Assembly: GCF_041146795.1 (NCBI RefSeq)
Contig: NC_135174.1
Location: 22,034,878-22,098,877, forward strand
DNA: 64,000 nt
Reading direction: 5' to 3'
From: Maylandia zebra
Taxonomy: Eukaryota; Chordata; Actinopteri; Cichliformes; Cichlidae
A model generated the notes under the pieces. It was not told the DNA's origin. It searched no databases and saw only the letters and a program-made list of their open reading frames with translations. Positions 49,947 to 60,597 of this stretch are shown here, in pieces. Each line of letters starts with the position of its first letter. Position 1 is the stretch's first letter. The position numbers and the translations under genes were made by a program.

Positions 49947-50933
49947 GGTGGCTGGTTCGTACTGTCACGGTTTGCCGGGGCAAGCCGTGTGGAATATGAA
50001 ATAGGACCCAAAATGCGGCAGCTCTGGTGCAGATGAGTGTTTATTTGACAACCGAAAATACAAACAGCAATGGTGTGGGTACCACGAAACAGGAATACCT
50101 AAACTGGGTAGAACTAATAACACAAACCAGAAACGAGGATGCAGGGAGGTCCGGGGAAATACATACGGGAAGACGCAGGGAGACCGAGGGGAAACAACAC
50201 AGAAGGGTGGAAGGGAAATAACACAGACGAACCAGCAATTACTAAGACAGAAAATACAACTTAAATACACTCAGAGAACACAGGGAGATTACACACAGGT
50301 GGGAAACACAGCTGGGAGTGATTAACATAACGAGACTAGGGAGGCAAACTGAAAACACTCACATAAGACGCAGACCTTCACAATAAAACAGGAACACACG
50401 GGCAGAACAGAGTAAACACTAAACAAAGGAAGAACAGAACCAAAATCGAAGAGAAAACACAAAATGCTGGGTCAAAAGGACCCAGGATCATGACAGCTTC
50501 GGGTCTCTACTCTTGCCTCCCTTCCTTCATCCACCTGCTGGCCTCCACCACTTGCTAATGTTATTGAATCTGTAGAAGCTCCGCGATAGCCACCACACGA
50601 AGTAACGAATAACGAGCCTATCTAAATCCCAGTAACGAGTAACGCGTTCCTGGTTTTGGCATAATAACTAGTTACCGTGCTCGTTACCACAATAATAACG
50701 TAGTTACTGTAACGCGTTACTTAATAACGCGTTAGTCCCAACACTGGTCATGAGACATTCTGGCAAAAAAAATCACGGTTTTAGTAACGCAGTAACGCAG
50801 CGTTCCTACGGGAAAGTAACGGTAATCTATTTACCGTTTTTGCAATAGTAATCCCTTACTTTACTCGTTACCTGAAAAAAGTAATCAGATTACAGTAACG
50901 CGTTACGCGTTACTGCCCATCTCTGCTGAGAAC

Positions 50934-51534
50934 CTTCACAGATATACACTACTATACCTGTTTGGGGGGGTTCCCCACTTGCCAAATCCCACTTTACCTC
51001 TTGACTATATGTTTCTGCTAAGATATTGAGGCAAAACTCACTCATTTATTCCTTTTCCATACAATTTAGGCAACAACCTATATTGTTAATAATCTGGTTA
51101 GCTTGTCAAAAAATAACTGGTAAAAAAAGTCCTCCTAAAAGTTTTTTTTATTATTTGAACGTTAAAGTAGATGCTTCTTTATTGTATTTCTCTAATGCTT
51201 TCATTTTCTCTTCATCTTGACTAAGGCACATTTTACTTATTATTTTATAAGGGAAAGGGAAATGTTTTTTTTTTCTGTTGTATCATATGTTTCAGAACTT
51301 TACTTTTTTCAATTTAAAGTAAACAATTTTTGACTAAAAATGCTTTGTATGCAATATTTATGAATACTGAGAGGCCTCACTCTTTACCATTTATCATTTT
51401 TAAAATTATTATTATTATTAGTCGTAGTAGTAGTATTCATTTTCTATGGGTTTAATTTGCTTTTATCAACAAGATTATTAACTTGAATTTTAGATTGAAT
51501 CTGACTGTAACAGACTCATCATCAGCATGGATCA
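50934..51534. other. No gene seen
   Basis: AT-rich sequence to the right of the outer hAT element, with poly-T runs and a short (tta)n/(tag)n patch near 51405-51435. Nothing is supported. Confidence 0.5.
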
Positions 51535-52210
51535 TCTTAAAGCGTAGGTGTCAAACTCTGGCCCGCGGGCCAAATTTGGCACGCAGCCTAATTACATTTG
51601 GCCCACGAAGCCATACAAAATTACTATTAGAGCTGGCCTGCCAGTATTATACAGTGCATGTACTGCTAATACTACAATTCCCAGAATGCTCTGTTGGTGT
51701 TTTGGCGCGTCAGTCATGACAGGACCCATTAGCACCCTCTCTTCTGTTGACCATAGTCATAGCAACCATGCAAATACTGCCATGCTACCTATCCCAAAAT
51801 GGCAAAAAGAAAGGCAGAAAACTGGAGCTTTCTGGACTGGTGGGAGAATATGATGAAAATTTGATAAATGATAAAATGATAAAATTTAATTCAGAAGGCT
51901 GCAAATACAGTACATTTTTTATTTAAGAAATGAATTCCACTGATGTGTTATTTAATTGGAATTTTGATTTTGCATGTGTGCAATATTAAGTTATATATAC
52001 GTTTATATAAGTTATATATATTGTTTAGTATTAACTTTGCTTGTTCCATATTCAGTTTTTCAGCAAAACTTGTTTGAGTCCATAAAAGAGATTCCTTGTT
52101 ATATTTGGAGGAAGTTTTTTTTCAGTGAATATTAATGTTAGCCCGCGACTTTGATCCAGTTTTGAATTTTGGCCCACTGTGTATTTGAGTTTGACACCCC
52201 TGTGTTAAAG
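51535..52210 (+). mobile_element. hAT (Charlie-like) deletion derivative
   Basis: The 660-bp element at 51543-52202 has ends cgtaggtgtcaaactc and, inward from the right, caggggtgtcaaactcaa. These are hAT-type inverted repeats. Flanking 8-mers tcttaaag and tgttaaag match at 7 of 8 positions. Near 51798-51845 a frame starts MAKRKAEN, the typical start of a Charlie/GTF2IRD2-like hAT transposase, then breaks off, so the element is an internally deleted copy. Confidence 0.8.
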
Positions 52211-52637
52211 GGTTTCAGCTGTACCCCAAAAGTTGATTCTGTTCATCTGGACATAGCGTTTTCAGTGGGAGAAACATTTTGTCACTCAGCCAACTGACTT
52301 CAGTCTCACCTAAATGCAGGTTTCCCCAACCTTTTAAACAGTATATTGGCATAAAGACGGAAACTAGCACCACCGACGAACAATGGACTGTGAGGTCGCA
52401 TTATGATCATTAATATGCAAATTGTCATGACCACTGATCAGCAACCAGTGATCAAAAGCCATTGATCCACAATTGATCAATAATACATTGTCAGCAGCTG
52501 TACAAAAACAGACTGGTTGTATATTGGCAGCTCCCTCCTGGGTGAAAATAGTTAAGTGGGGTTTTTATTCAGGTCTCTATAAATGACCGACAACATTTTA
52601 TTTCATAATAAAAAACATAACTTCAATTTAACCGAAG

Positions 52638-53346
52638 CAGCTGCAACATGTTTTTATTTTATTAACAAATTATACAATGACAAACTTATCTGGAATCAAA
52701 CACTTTCAATCTTTTTGTCCTTTAATTGAAAATTACAACAATATTGTGTACAATTAGTACAGCATGATTTTTACAATTAGTAAAAATATTGTTGGCTGTG
52801 TATGTTCAATAATGCTGACTTTTACAAACGTGCGGAGTTTAGCAGAAAAAAGGGAGAGAAAGGGTGAGAGAAAGAAAAAAAAAATCTCATGGCTCCCAAT
52901 AAGGAGCCGGCTCGCGTCGTTCACTTCAGAGTCGGCTCTAAGAGCCGTTTCGTTCGCGAACGACACATCACTACTGGCTGGGAACCCCCACACATACAGC
53001 ATGTTTACAAGTGGTGTCATACTGATTACTGCCCCACTTCAACAGTGACATATGGAACCTTAGTTTTACAAACATTAAATTTACACAATAAAAAAAATTT
53101 AACTATATACAATACAGTTTTAAGAATGCTCACAGTATATTATATCTCAGCTACAGCTGCAACATTTTTTTTCTTTTATTAACAAATTATACAATGACAA
53201 ACTTATCTGGAATCAAACACTTTCAATCTTTTTGTCCTTTAATTGAAAATTACAACAATATTGTGTACAATTAGTACAACATGACTTTTACAATTAGTAA
53301 AAGTATTGTTGGCTGTGTATGTTCAATAATGCTGACTGTTACAAAC
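52638..53346. repeat. Pair of 192-bp direct repeats
   Basis: 52638-52829 and 53155-53346 are nearly identical (agctgcaacat ... gttcaataatgctgact). Between them lies a segment with gagccggctcgcgtcg and ctctaagagccgtttcg, which looks like part of a fish DNA transposon. The repeats lack TG...CA ends, so a short LTR element is not established. They may be a tandem duplication followed by an insertion. Confidence 0.6.
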
Positions 53347-53689
53347 TTTACTGAGACTCTAGGATGGCACTGAACATTACATCAAAGGCCAGTCCACCAA
53401 ACCATAAACCTCCAGTCTAAATTTACAAAGTAACATTTTATAAAATTAAACCAAGATAAAGGAAAAATGGTAGCAAATTGACTTCACATTCTTTCTAAAA
53501 GACAATGAAAAGAAACGGTACATGCAGGGGGAAGAGTGTAAATAAAATGGCTGACAATGACTATTAATCTTGCGCTTCCTTGCAGGGATATTTAATCAAA
53601 CACAACACAGGAACATTACTGGTTTGAAACATTTTACTTTCTCAAGAATATATTTGATAATAATGATGTCTTGTGAATCAGATTTTCAA

Positions 53690-54395
53690 CTGGGGCTCCA
53701 ATGCTTCAATCTGGGGCTCTCCTCAGCTCTTCCTGGGACAGTGGCGCGGCTGCCCCTCTGTTGGTCTTCCTTGGTCTCTTGTGTTCTGGGGGCCTCTGGA
53801 TGTCTGGAGTCTTGATCTCCCCCATACCTGCTTCATGCCCTGGAGGACGGGGCTGTGGCTCCCCACACCCTCTAGCAGATCATTACATGAAGGAACCTTT
53901 TAAATACAAGCGCGTCCCTGCTCACAGGTGTACACACGGGTGCTCACACACACAAACTACACCCTTTTTGGCTCCTACCTCAAAGCACACTGTGCGCTGT
54001 CGATCTTACGTGCTGCACAATAATGTTTAATATTTAGTATTTACTGTTACATTCCCATAGATCATCGTGATGTTGTTTATTATGTTGCTCTTTTTTTTCT
54101 TCTACTTGTTTTCTTTTTTCTTTCTCAACAGGTGATCCAGGTGATTGATATATGTATTTTTTTTTGTCTGCTTATTTTGTTGGTTTTTGCCCTTTATCCC
54201 CGTCCCTCTTCCCAGCTGTTTTTCTTTCCCTTTCTTTCTCCCCTTTCTTTTCGCCAGCAAAAAAACAACAAAAAACAAAAACAAAAACAAAACCAAACAA
54301 AAGAAAAAAAAAACAAAAAAGCCAAAAAAAACAAAAAAAACAAAAAAGGAAAGCAGAGCCTGTGGAACACAAAACAAATAAATAAATACAAATTT
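53690..54395 (+). mobile_element. Probable LINE 3' end with A-rich tail
   Basis: A segment with gaggacggggctgtggctcc and tacacacgggtgctcacaca resembles a common fish retroposon 3' region, followed by pyrimidine tracts and an A-rich (caaaaa)n tail at about 54258-54345. It lies just downstream of the last identified exon of the PYD-RING gene. Assignment to a LINE class is uncertain. Confidence 0.5.
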
Positions 54396-54422
54396 TAAAA
54401 AACACTCTGTTGTTCAGTCTCC

Positions 54423-56288
54423 TCACACATGCGAAATAAATAATACAAAGTCTTTGGATTTAAACTTACTTAATATTATGTCGATCATCATCATCTTCTC
54501 CAAGGCTCTTCTCTGAAGGTTTTTCACGTGTTCTGAAACATTTATCTCTGCTTGTGGAAGTTGCTGGGGGTCTGGCAGTGCATTCTGACCTCTAGAGCAA
54601 AGTCACAATTTTTACTCACAATATACTACTCTTGTGCAATTGGTGCACTGAAGATATTACTGTAACTATATTCAGCTCTCATGTCCCTAACGACTGATGA
54701 TGTATTTTTAAACAAATAGAAGCACAAGAAATTAAAATTACACATACTAACCTTACCAATGCAGTTCTAAAGTTCAGCAAATAAAAAAGAACAGTATTAG
54801 ACATTATTTTGTGTGCATTTAATCTTTGTTATACTTTGAATAATTACCTGCATGAATGAGCAATTAGGTCCTAAAAGCTTTTCTAGGTCTTTCACAGTGT
54901 CAGAGAGTGAAAGGATGCCTCTGTGGAGATCTGTCAACCTCTGTATAGTATTAATCTTTCGAGTCTCCTCTTCTTTTAATGCTGCTATTCTGGCTTCTTC
55001 CTCTCTCCCCAGGAAGAGTCTAAGCTTCTGAAAGTCCTCCCGAATCTTCTTCTCTGTGTCATTCCTCTGAGTCTGTTACAGAAAAAAACAACCTGTCATC
55101 TTCTTAAGCTCTTAACGTGTTTAAGATTTAACAAGCCAAAATTCAACAGGTACCTTAATATGTTCAGTTGATGAGTTGCACACTTGCTTGAATCTTTCAA
55201 AAGCTACCTGCTTTCCCATGACATTCTTGGAAAAAGTCTGAAATAAAAGTACTCCTTCAATCAAAAGAACAAGAAAGCACTGAAAAAAAAAAAAAAGATC
55301 TGTGGGTGTGTCTCAATCAGAAATGCAAGTTTAAGTACAAATTACATACACCCTTCTATCATAGTTTTAGGCGCAACAAAGAATTTAATGCAATTTAGCC
55401 CAGTCAATAGATAAAAGTGTCTTCACCTGGTGTGGCTCTGATGGGACATTTCTGTGTCCTTCTGATGTATCAGTGAGCCTTCCTTGTTTGTGTCTTTCAC
55501 TCAAACTCTTCAGAACAAAATTAGACGGAGGTTCAGGATTGTAGATGACTTGACGACAGATTGAGCATTTTTTATCTTTTTTCACTCTCCAGTGGTATTG
55601 CACACAGTCCTTACAGAAGCTGTGGCCACACTGCAGCGTCACAGGTTCAATGAAAATACATAAGCAAATTGGACAAGATATATCATCAGTGACAGATGAT
55701 TCTTGTCCACTCTTTGTGATGATTTCCAATTCTTCATCACTTGACTTGTTTTCTTCCTTTATGATGGAGAATGACTTTTCTTTTTTCTTATTCTTAAAGT
55801 CGAGTTCTTTAGGTATGACTGTTTTGGGCATATGGAGTGTAGGATTAGAAGGTGTCCGGCGTGATTTTTCTGCAAATGGCAAAATTGTTAACAATCTTAA
55901 TATGACACTTCTTAGTTACAGCTCATTAAAACAAAACATTACAAATGAATTAAGATTTATATTTTTTGTATGATGTGGAAATATATATAGCAGTTAAACT
56001 GCAATATCATGGCATTTTACCTTGGGTTAACTTTATTGCGAGGTCATTGAACTTCATCCTAAAGAAAATGTCGATTGTAACCTCTACAGCACCATCTTTG
56101 CTGTAAACTTGCACCAGCTTGTCAACAGTGTCTTCTCTGGTAGCATTCTCCAGCTGGAACCTAAAGATAGGTCGGGATCCTTCTCTCATGTTCAGAGCCA
56201 AGTACCACTGAAAGCGCTTTAGCTCAGAGTCACTTAGCTCATCCAGGTAATCCTTAAGCCATTTTTCATTTTGCACCGGAGTACACAT
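54423..56288 (-). CDS. PYD-RING-coiled-coil protein (TRIM/pyrin-like), 6 exons
   Basis: Exons in order: 56288-56021, 55869-55427, 55237-55154, 55072-54848, 54767-54758 (10 bases) and 54589 onward, reading in frame to TGA at 54425-54423 (398 residues). Residues 1-89 are a pyrin domain ([20 protein letters not shown]), a death-fold adaptor-binding module of inflammasome proteins. The RING spans ~155-196 (CPIC, QCGHSFC, CSIC). Residues ~238-383 form a TRIM-like coiled coil ([26 protein letters not shown]). No B-box is seen. The last exon also has a perfect donor (ttaa|gtaagt at 54470/54469), so a further B30.2 exon may have been lost or displaced by the repeat at 53690-54395. It may be a ubiquitin ligase feeding into inflammasome control. 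It is a paralogue of the gene at 35934-37276. Confidence 0.8.
54758..54767 (-). CDS. 10-base microexon of the PYD-RING gene
   Basis: The ten bases lie between tttag and gtaagg. They shift phase from 0 to 1, exactly what is needed to read the next exon in the coiled-coil frame (using the acceptor tctagag at 54590). TRIM genes usually have a 23-base exon at this place, so this is a shortened equivalent. It is supported by frame logic only. Confidence 0.6.
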
Positions 56289-56399
56289 CTTTAGCTGTCA
56301 AAAAGTCAGGTTGAAGAGGCAAAGTCTGTTGTTGAATGTCGTCTTCAGATGTGTGGGCTGATGGTCATAGACAAGAAACGAGATGTTAGGATTCATTTA

Positions 56400-58115
56400 T
56401 GAAAGAACACAAAAATATCCTCAAGAGCCTTATTTAATAGATGAAAGCTGAGCTGATGGCCGTGTTCAAAGGCAATTATTTGTGTGAAAAAGCAATCTGA
56501 AGATAACTTTTAATTATCCTACTGGATGAGGTGATGTGCAGGCTCAAAAAGTTTAAAATTTTTTATTATATAATAAATTAAATTGAATATATTTAAGTGA
56601 TTGTATGGGATATGCTTAAATTAAATTGTTTCAATTCTGTATCGTTTATAAATGTCATCATAAAATGAGGTGAAGGTCTTGTAGTATCTCAAAGGCAAAC
56701 CAAATAACTCTATTGACTCCTTCAATTTAATTTTCTTCTATTTAAACAAGAATAAAAAATATTGGTGAATTGTCAACAATCATCACTCCATTATGTGTAA
56801 TGTATTATGTTTAGAAAATAATTAAAAAACACTTTTTATATTTTGGGATAGCTGTGTCTTGTTCTGATCGTTATGCAGCACTTAAAAAAAAACAAAAAAC
56901 CAACCAACCACACAAACTTTGACAAACTTTGTCAAAGGCACTGAATTTATGCACCCTGTGCGTTACAAAGCAGTTTATAACGGTGACATGGATCTGTCTC
57001 TTGTAACTCGTTATTTTTCAGTGTGTGTGTTTAAAGTTGTAAAGGGAGCATAATTTACCCCTATCACATTTGTTTTCTAAAATACGAGAATAGTTTTCAG
57101 TGTCTAAACCGAAACGACTAAAGTTGAAAGAAAACACAGATTTACAAATTTGCAGGAAAAAAAAGTGCAACACACAAATATCCCAGGCGAATACGATCTA
57201 GTGTCTCACAAACTTGTGACTAATGTCGCTGCCATCTCTCTAGCTACTTAACGGGACATTGCAGCTTTCTAAACCGCGACCGTCTTCGCTACCTGCCCAA
57301 TAATACCGAGATCCACACCAAAGGACATTTAGTATGTAACATACATGTAAGCCTTGGGACGAGGCACACCCCAGCCAGCATTGCAATTCCTTAATAACAT
57401 TGTTTGCTGCTCACCTCTGCTCCTTGGGCCAGCTCCCGTTTATTCACACGAATGAGGTCTAGAACTGTTCTTCCTTCCTCATTTCCTTTTATACAGTCAT
57501 TGGCCAGACCTGATTTGTACGGTCCGATTTTGCACATGCGCAGTAAGGATCGGGGAGTCCTGATCCGTAACTATCTTTTTATTTTTCATTTTTGTCTACA
57601 TTATATTGCAGTGTTTCATTACTGCAAACATTTTAACATATACTTATTATTGTTAACATCTAAACAGTTACTCTGACCTGTAACTATCGCAAAATGCTTT
57701 GAGCGGAAGTACCGATCAGGGTTTCCGGTACGGATCGGGTAGCAAAAAGCAAAAAACAAAAAAGTTGGTATATTTCAGTTGCACTGTCTCCTCGTGGGGT
57801 GTCTTAACTATTTACCCCGTACATATGGAATTTGCACGGGGTTTTGTACGCTTGCTGCAGTCTCACACTGACAGGAAAACCACAGCAGCTATGCATCACT
57901 TCAGCATAGTGCATCACAGCAAACTTTACCACAATACTGCAGAATAACTAGCACAGCCGACACCTCACTGCTTAGTACCCACAACTTAATTTCCTTCTTC
58001 TTTCTTTATTTCTCTCTCTTTTTTTTTTTTTACATTTTAAAAATCCTGTCCCATCTACTTTAATTATGATCTGAATGCACTGTGTGCATGCGCAAGTCCT
58101 ACGTCACTTCCTCTC
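56400..58115. other. Upstream of PYD-RING gene, no gene seen
   Basis: 56300-56400 is leader sequence of the PYD-RING gene. Beyond it the stretch is AT-rich. At 57480-57730 there are related gatc-containing motifs (ggatcggggagtcctgatccg and gatcagggtttccggtacgg) that look like two ends of an unclassified element. No exon is supported. Confidence 0.45.
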
Positions 58116-58117
58116 TT

Positions 58118-58385
58118 TGCCAACATTTAGTAAAATTCTGTCTTTTGGATCTTTGCAGATAATCAGACCTAAATATGTTGCTTCATTTTTAACTGTTATA
58201 TTACAAAAACTCTGAACATTACACTCTTTGACAGGTAATAATTGACATTTATTTAAGTTTAGGACCAATCCAGACCCTTTTGAGAAATCCTCTATTACAT
58301 GTAAAGCACTTGGCTGGCATTTTTAAGAAAAATTATGGTATCATCTGCCAATTGACTGATGACAATCTCTGTCTGCTATGTTGTC
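58118..58385 (-). mobile_element. L1-type LINE reverse transcriptase fragment
   Basis: On the minus strand, frames give a degraded palm-domain piece: QLADDT in place of the YADD box, followed by an EDFSKGSGLVLNLNKC-like segment and a YLGLII-like segment. This order is typical of L1-clade reverse transcriptase. Short and inactive. Confidence 0.65.
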
Positions 58386-58399
58386 TAAAGGAATTTGGT

Positions 58400-59595
58400 G
58401 TAGCTTGGGTGAGGAGATTACTTTTATGACTGGCAGGAAGTCACAGATACAGAGACACACACACACAGTGCTTTAACCGTTACAACGCACCCACACACAC
58501 AGGCACTCACGTGCTCGTGCATACACACACAAACACAGAGTTTGCAACACATCATGGGGGGTTTATGATGGGGTTACTTCTATAAAGCTGACTGTAACAA
58601 ACAAAGGAGTGGAAGATCTGCAGAGGGACACCGGCCTTGCACGTCTTCCCTTCTAGCAGATGCATGCTTAAGGTCAACTATCGAACGGCATATACTTTAA
58701 AGTAAAGGCTTTAAAACCAAGTTAGTACAAACATCGCTGATGTCACATAACTTTGCCGAAATGTGTTGTTACGAAGTCAGTTTCATCCCGGTTCTTTTTT
58801 ATTCCTCGGGCATCCAGAGACGGCCCCGGACTCAGTAGTCATTTCACAAAACCTTTATTCATCTTCAGTTAATCTTACAGAGATTGTGATGATTTTGTGG
58901 CTAATTAAAGTCGGTCATATATCCACAAACACAACAAGCTGAAACTCAGTGATGCTGCTCGGTTTGCAGTCCTGAATATCACAGCACAAGCAGGATTCAC
59001 TGCACTGTTAATGTTAGCTATGTTATATTGCTGCCTCTGTTCGGTGGTGTCGAGCCAAACGGACTTTAACGTGTGTTTGAACGAGCTGACGGTTCACTCG
59101 TTAAGCTGAAAGAAAGATGCTTTAATCACAGGAGTCACACATGTGTCCACTGTACCATCTGGGAACTTTAGCATTCGTAATAACACAAACACTAAATCCT
59201 CCTTCTCTGGTGCTGTTTTGTAGCAGTGTATACACCTGAGACTGTCACCTGTCTGTCTGTCCTGCACTCTCTCTCTGTTTCTTTCTCTCTGATTGTGTAA
59301 TAAAAGTATGAACATGTATTTATAAGTTACACTTGTGTTTGAATCCTGCAGCTTATCACATTCGATTTCCACGTGTGGCAACTGCAAGTGTCCAGAGTGA
59401 GGACAGACTGAGGGACCCACTGCTGCACATCATCTGTGAGGCTTTGCACCCCTGATGATCCACCAGGACAAACTCAGCAGTGTGTGAGGAAGAGGAGGAA
59501 GAGCCAGCAGCAGCTGACAGATGGAGAGAATAGACAGACTGTTCCCTGTTTGTGAAGGACTGCTAGAAAAGTTTAACATAACTAATTGTCTGTCC
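58400..59595. other. No gene supported; one unassigned ORF
   Basis: CA-rich patches occur near 58455-58540. A 108-codon minus-strand ORF (59094-59420) has no motif I recognise, and its flanks lack clear splice or leader features. I leave it unassigned. Confidence 0.4.
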
Positions 59596-59599
59596 TGAA

Positions 59600-60425
59600 C
59601 AGAGAGGGGCAGTAACGTGTTACTTGTAACGCGTTACTGTAATCTGATTACTTTTTTCAAGTAACGAGTAAAGTAAGGGATTACTATTGCAAAAACGGTA
59701 ATTAGATTACCGTTACTTTCCCGTAGGAACGCTGCGTTACTGCGTTACTAAAACCGTGATTTTTTGCGACAATGTCTCATGACAGTGACGTAAGCGAGTG
59801 CGCCGTTAGTGACAACAGCTGTGTGCAGATCAACAATGGATCACATATCGATTGTGGGAGAGAGTATGAGCGTGCAGCGTTTAAAGCGTGGAAGTACCGA
59901 CCTTACTTTGAGTTTGATTCCATAAAAAGTGACAAAAACATTAGTGTCCATCGTGCGTGGGAAGAAAACTTCTTTTTACAGCGAAAAAAAACCCTAAACT
60001 TCCAAGCAAGCACCGAGTGCGCAACGACGTAATGGGAAACTCACAGAGAAACTCGCGGATTCTTCAACTGACCGCGGCACACCTGCACCAGGGTAAACCT
60101 CCGCCTACCGTAGTCCTGCTTTACAGGTGAAAATAGAGCAACAGGACCGCTGAGTCTTTGACTTTATTTATTTTCTGCTGTGTTTTACTTGCATCTATTT
60201 GAAAGAGTGAGTGTAAACACAAAAAAATATTTTATTTTATGTGCTGGGATGTGCAGAAAATAGGTTTAAATGTTAAACTAATTTATTCAAGTCAGAGAAT
60301 GGTGCATATAATTAAATTTTTGCTTGATGCATAAAGTTAAAAGATTAAAACTGATAAAACAAGTTTAAAAAAAGAGACTTTTCCATTTGATTACATTTTG
60401 TATGATGGATTATGTAGAAAAAGGT
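59600..60425 (-). mobile_element. Truncated copy of the outer hAT family, inverted
   Basis: This is the reverse complement of the sequence found at 50755-50925 plus 44270-44898: it begins cagagaggggcagtaac and contains gtaacgcgttac motifs. It lacks the other end. It contains none of the inner hAT or LTR insertions, so it represents the empty-site state. A plus-strand frame at 59772-60032 (WKYRPYFEFDSI) is a decayed transposase N-terminus, related to the minus-strand frame at 44572-44865. Confidence 0.85.
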
Positions 60426-60449
60426 TCTCTTTGATGTGCATAATGCTCC

Positions 60450-60597
60450 CGCTGACATAGCAAGAATCACAGTTGCACAACAGTAGTTTGCCACCACCAT
60501 TGTGTGAATGTGAGAGTGAATGAATAGTGGAATTGTAAAGCCACTAAAGTCTCGAAAAGCGCTGCATAAATGCAATCCATTATTATCATTATTATTA
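60450..60597 (+). repeat. SINE-like 3' end
   Basis: The sequence aaaagcgctgcataaatgca followed by atccattattatcattatt is the usual end of a common teleost tRNA-type SINE with a (tta)n tail. Its head is missing. It abuts the segmental duplication copy 2. Confidence 0.55.

Larger units (their letters stand above)
47029..50500 (-). mobile_element. Complete non-autonomous LTR retrotransposon
   Basis: Two 533-bp LTRs (47034-47566 and 49963-50495) run TGTCA...TGACA, and I count only two differences between them. The element is flanked by the exact 5-bp duplication gcttc (47029-47033, 50496-50500). On the minus strand each LTR has a TATTTAAG box and an AATAAA nearer its 3' end. A 21-base G tract (47570-47590 as C on plus) adjoins the 3' LTR as a polypurine tract. 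No reverse transcriptase or integrase lies in the 2.4-kb interior, so it must be mobilised in trans. A usual TGG primer-binding site after the 5' LTR is not evident. Confidence 0.92.
44891..50754. mobile_element. Inner hAT transposon nested in the outer one
   Basis: The inner element spans 44899-50746, flanked by the exact 8-bp direct repeat gtcatgag (44891-44898, 50747-50754). The left end is cagtgttgagtaagttcc and the right end reads inward cagtgttgggactaacg. Without its two LTR insertions it would be about 1.8 kb. A second copy begins at 62720 and runs off the window. No intact transposase was seen. Confidence 0.9.
44081..50933. mobile_element. Outer hAT transposon hosting nested insertions
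   Basis: The outer element spans 44089-50925 and is flanked by the exact 8-bp direct repeat ctgagaac (44081-44088, 50926-50933). Its left end is cagtgttggtcaagttact. Its right end read inward is cagagatgggcagtaac, followed by repeated gtaacgcgttac motifs. Its own sequence (44089-44898 and 50755-50925) includes a minus-strand remnant (44572-44865) related to 59772-60032, with the look of a hAT transposase N-terminus. About 5.9 kb in its middle belongs to a younger hAT. Confidence 0.9.

Noticed and set aside
54102-54426. Several Lys/Phe-rich ORFs on both strands
   Set aside because: Products of the pyrimidine tract and the (caaaaa)n tail of a retroposon.
59094-59420. 108-codon minus-strand ORF
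   Set aside because: No recognisable domain, low-complexity flanks and no splice support. It is left unassigned rather than called a gene.
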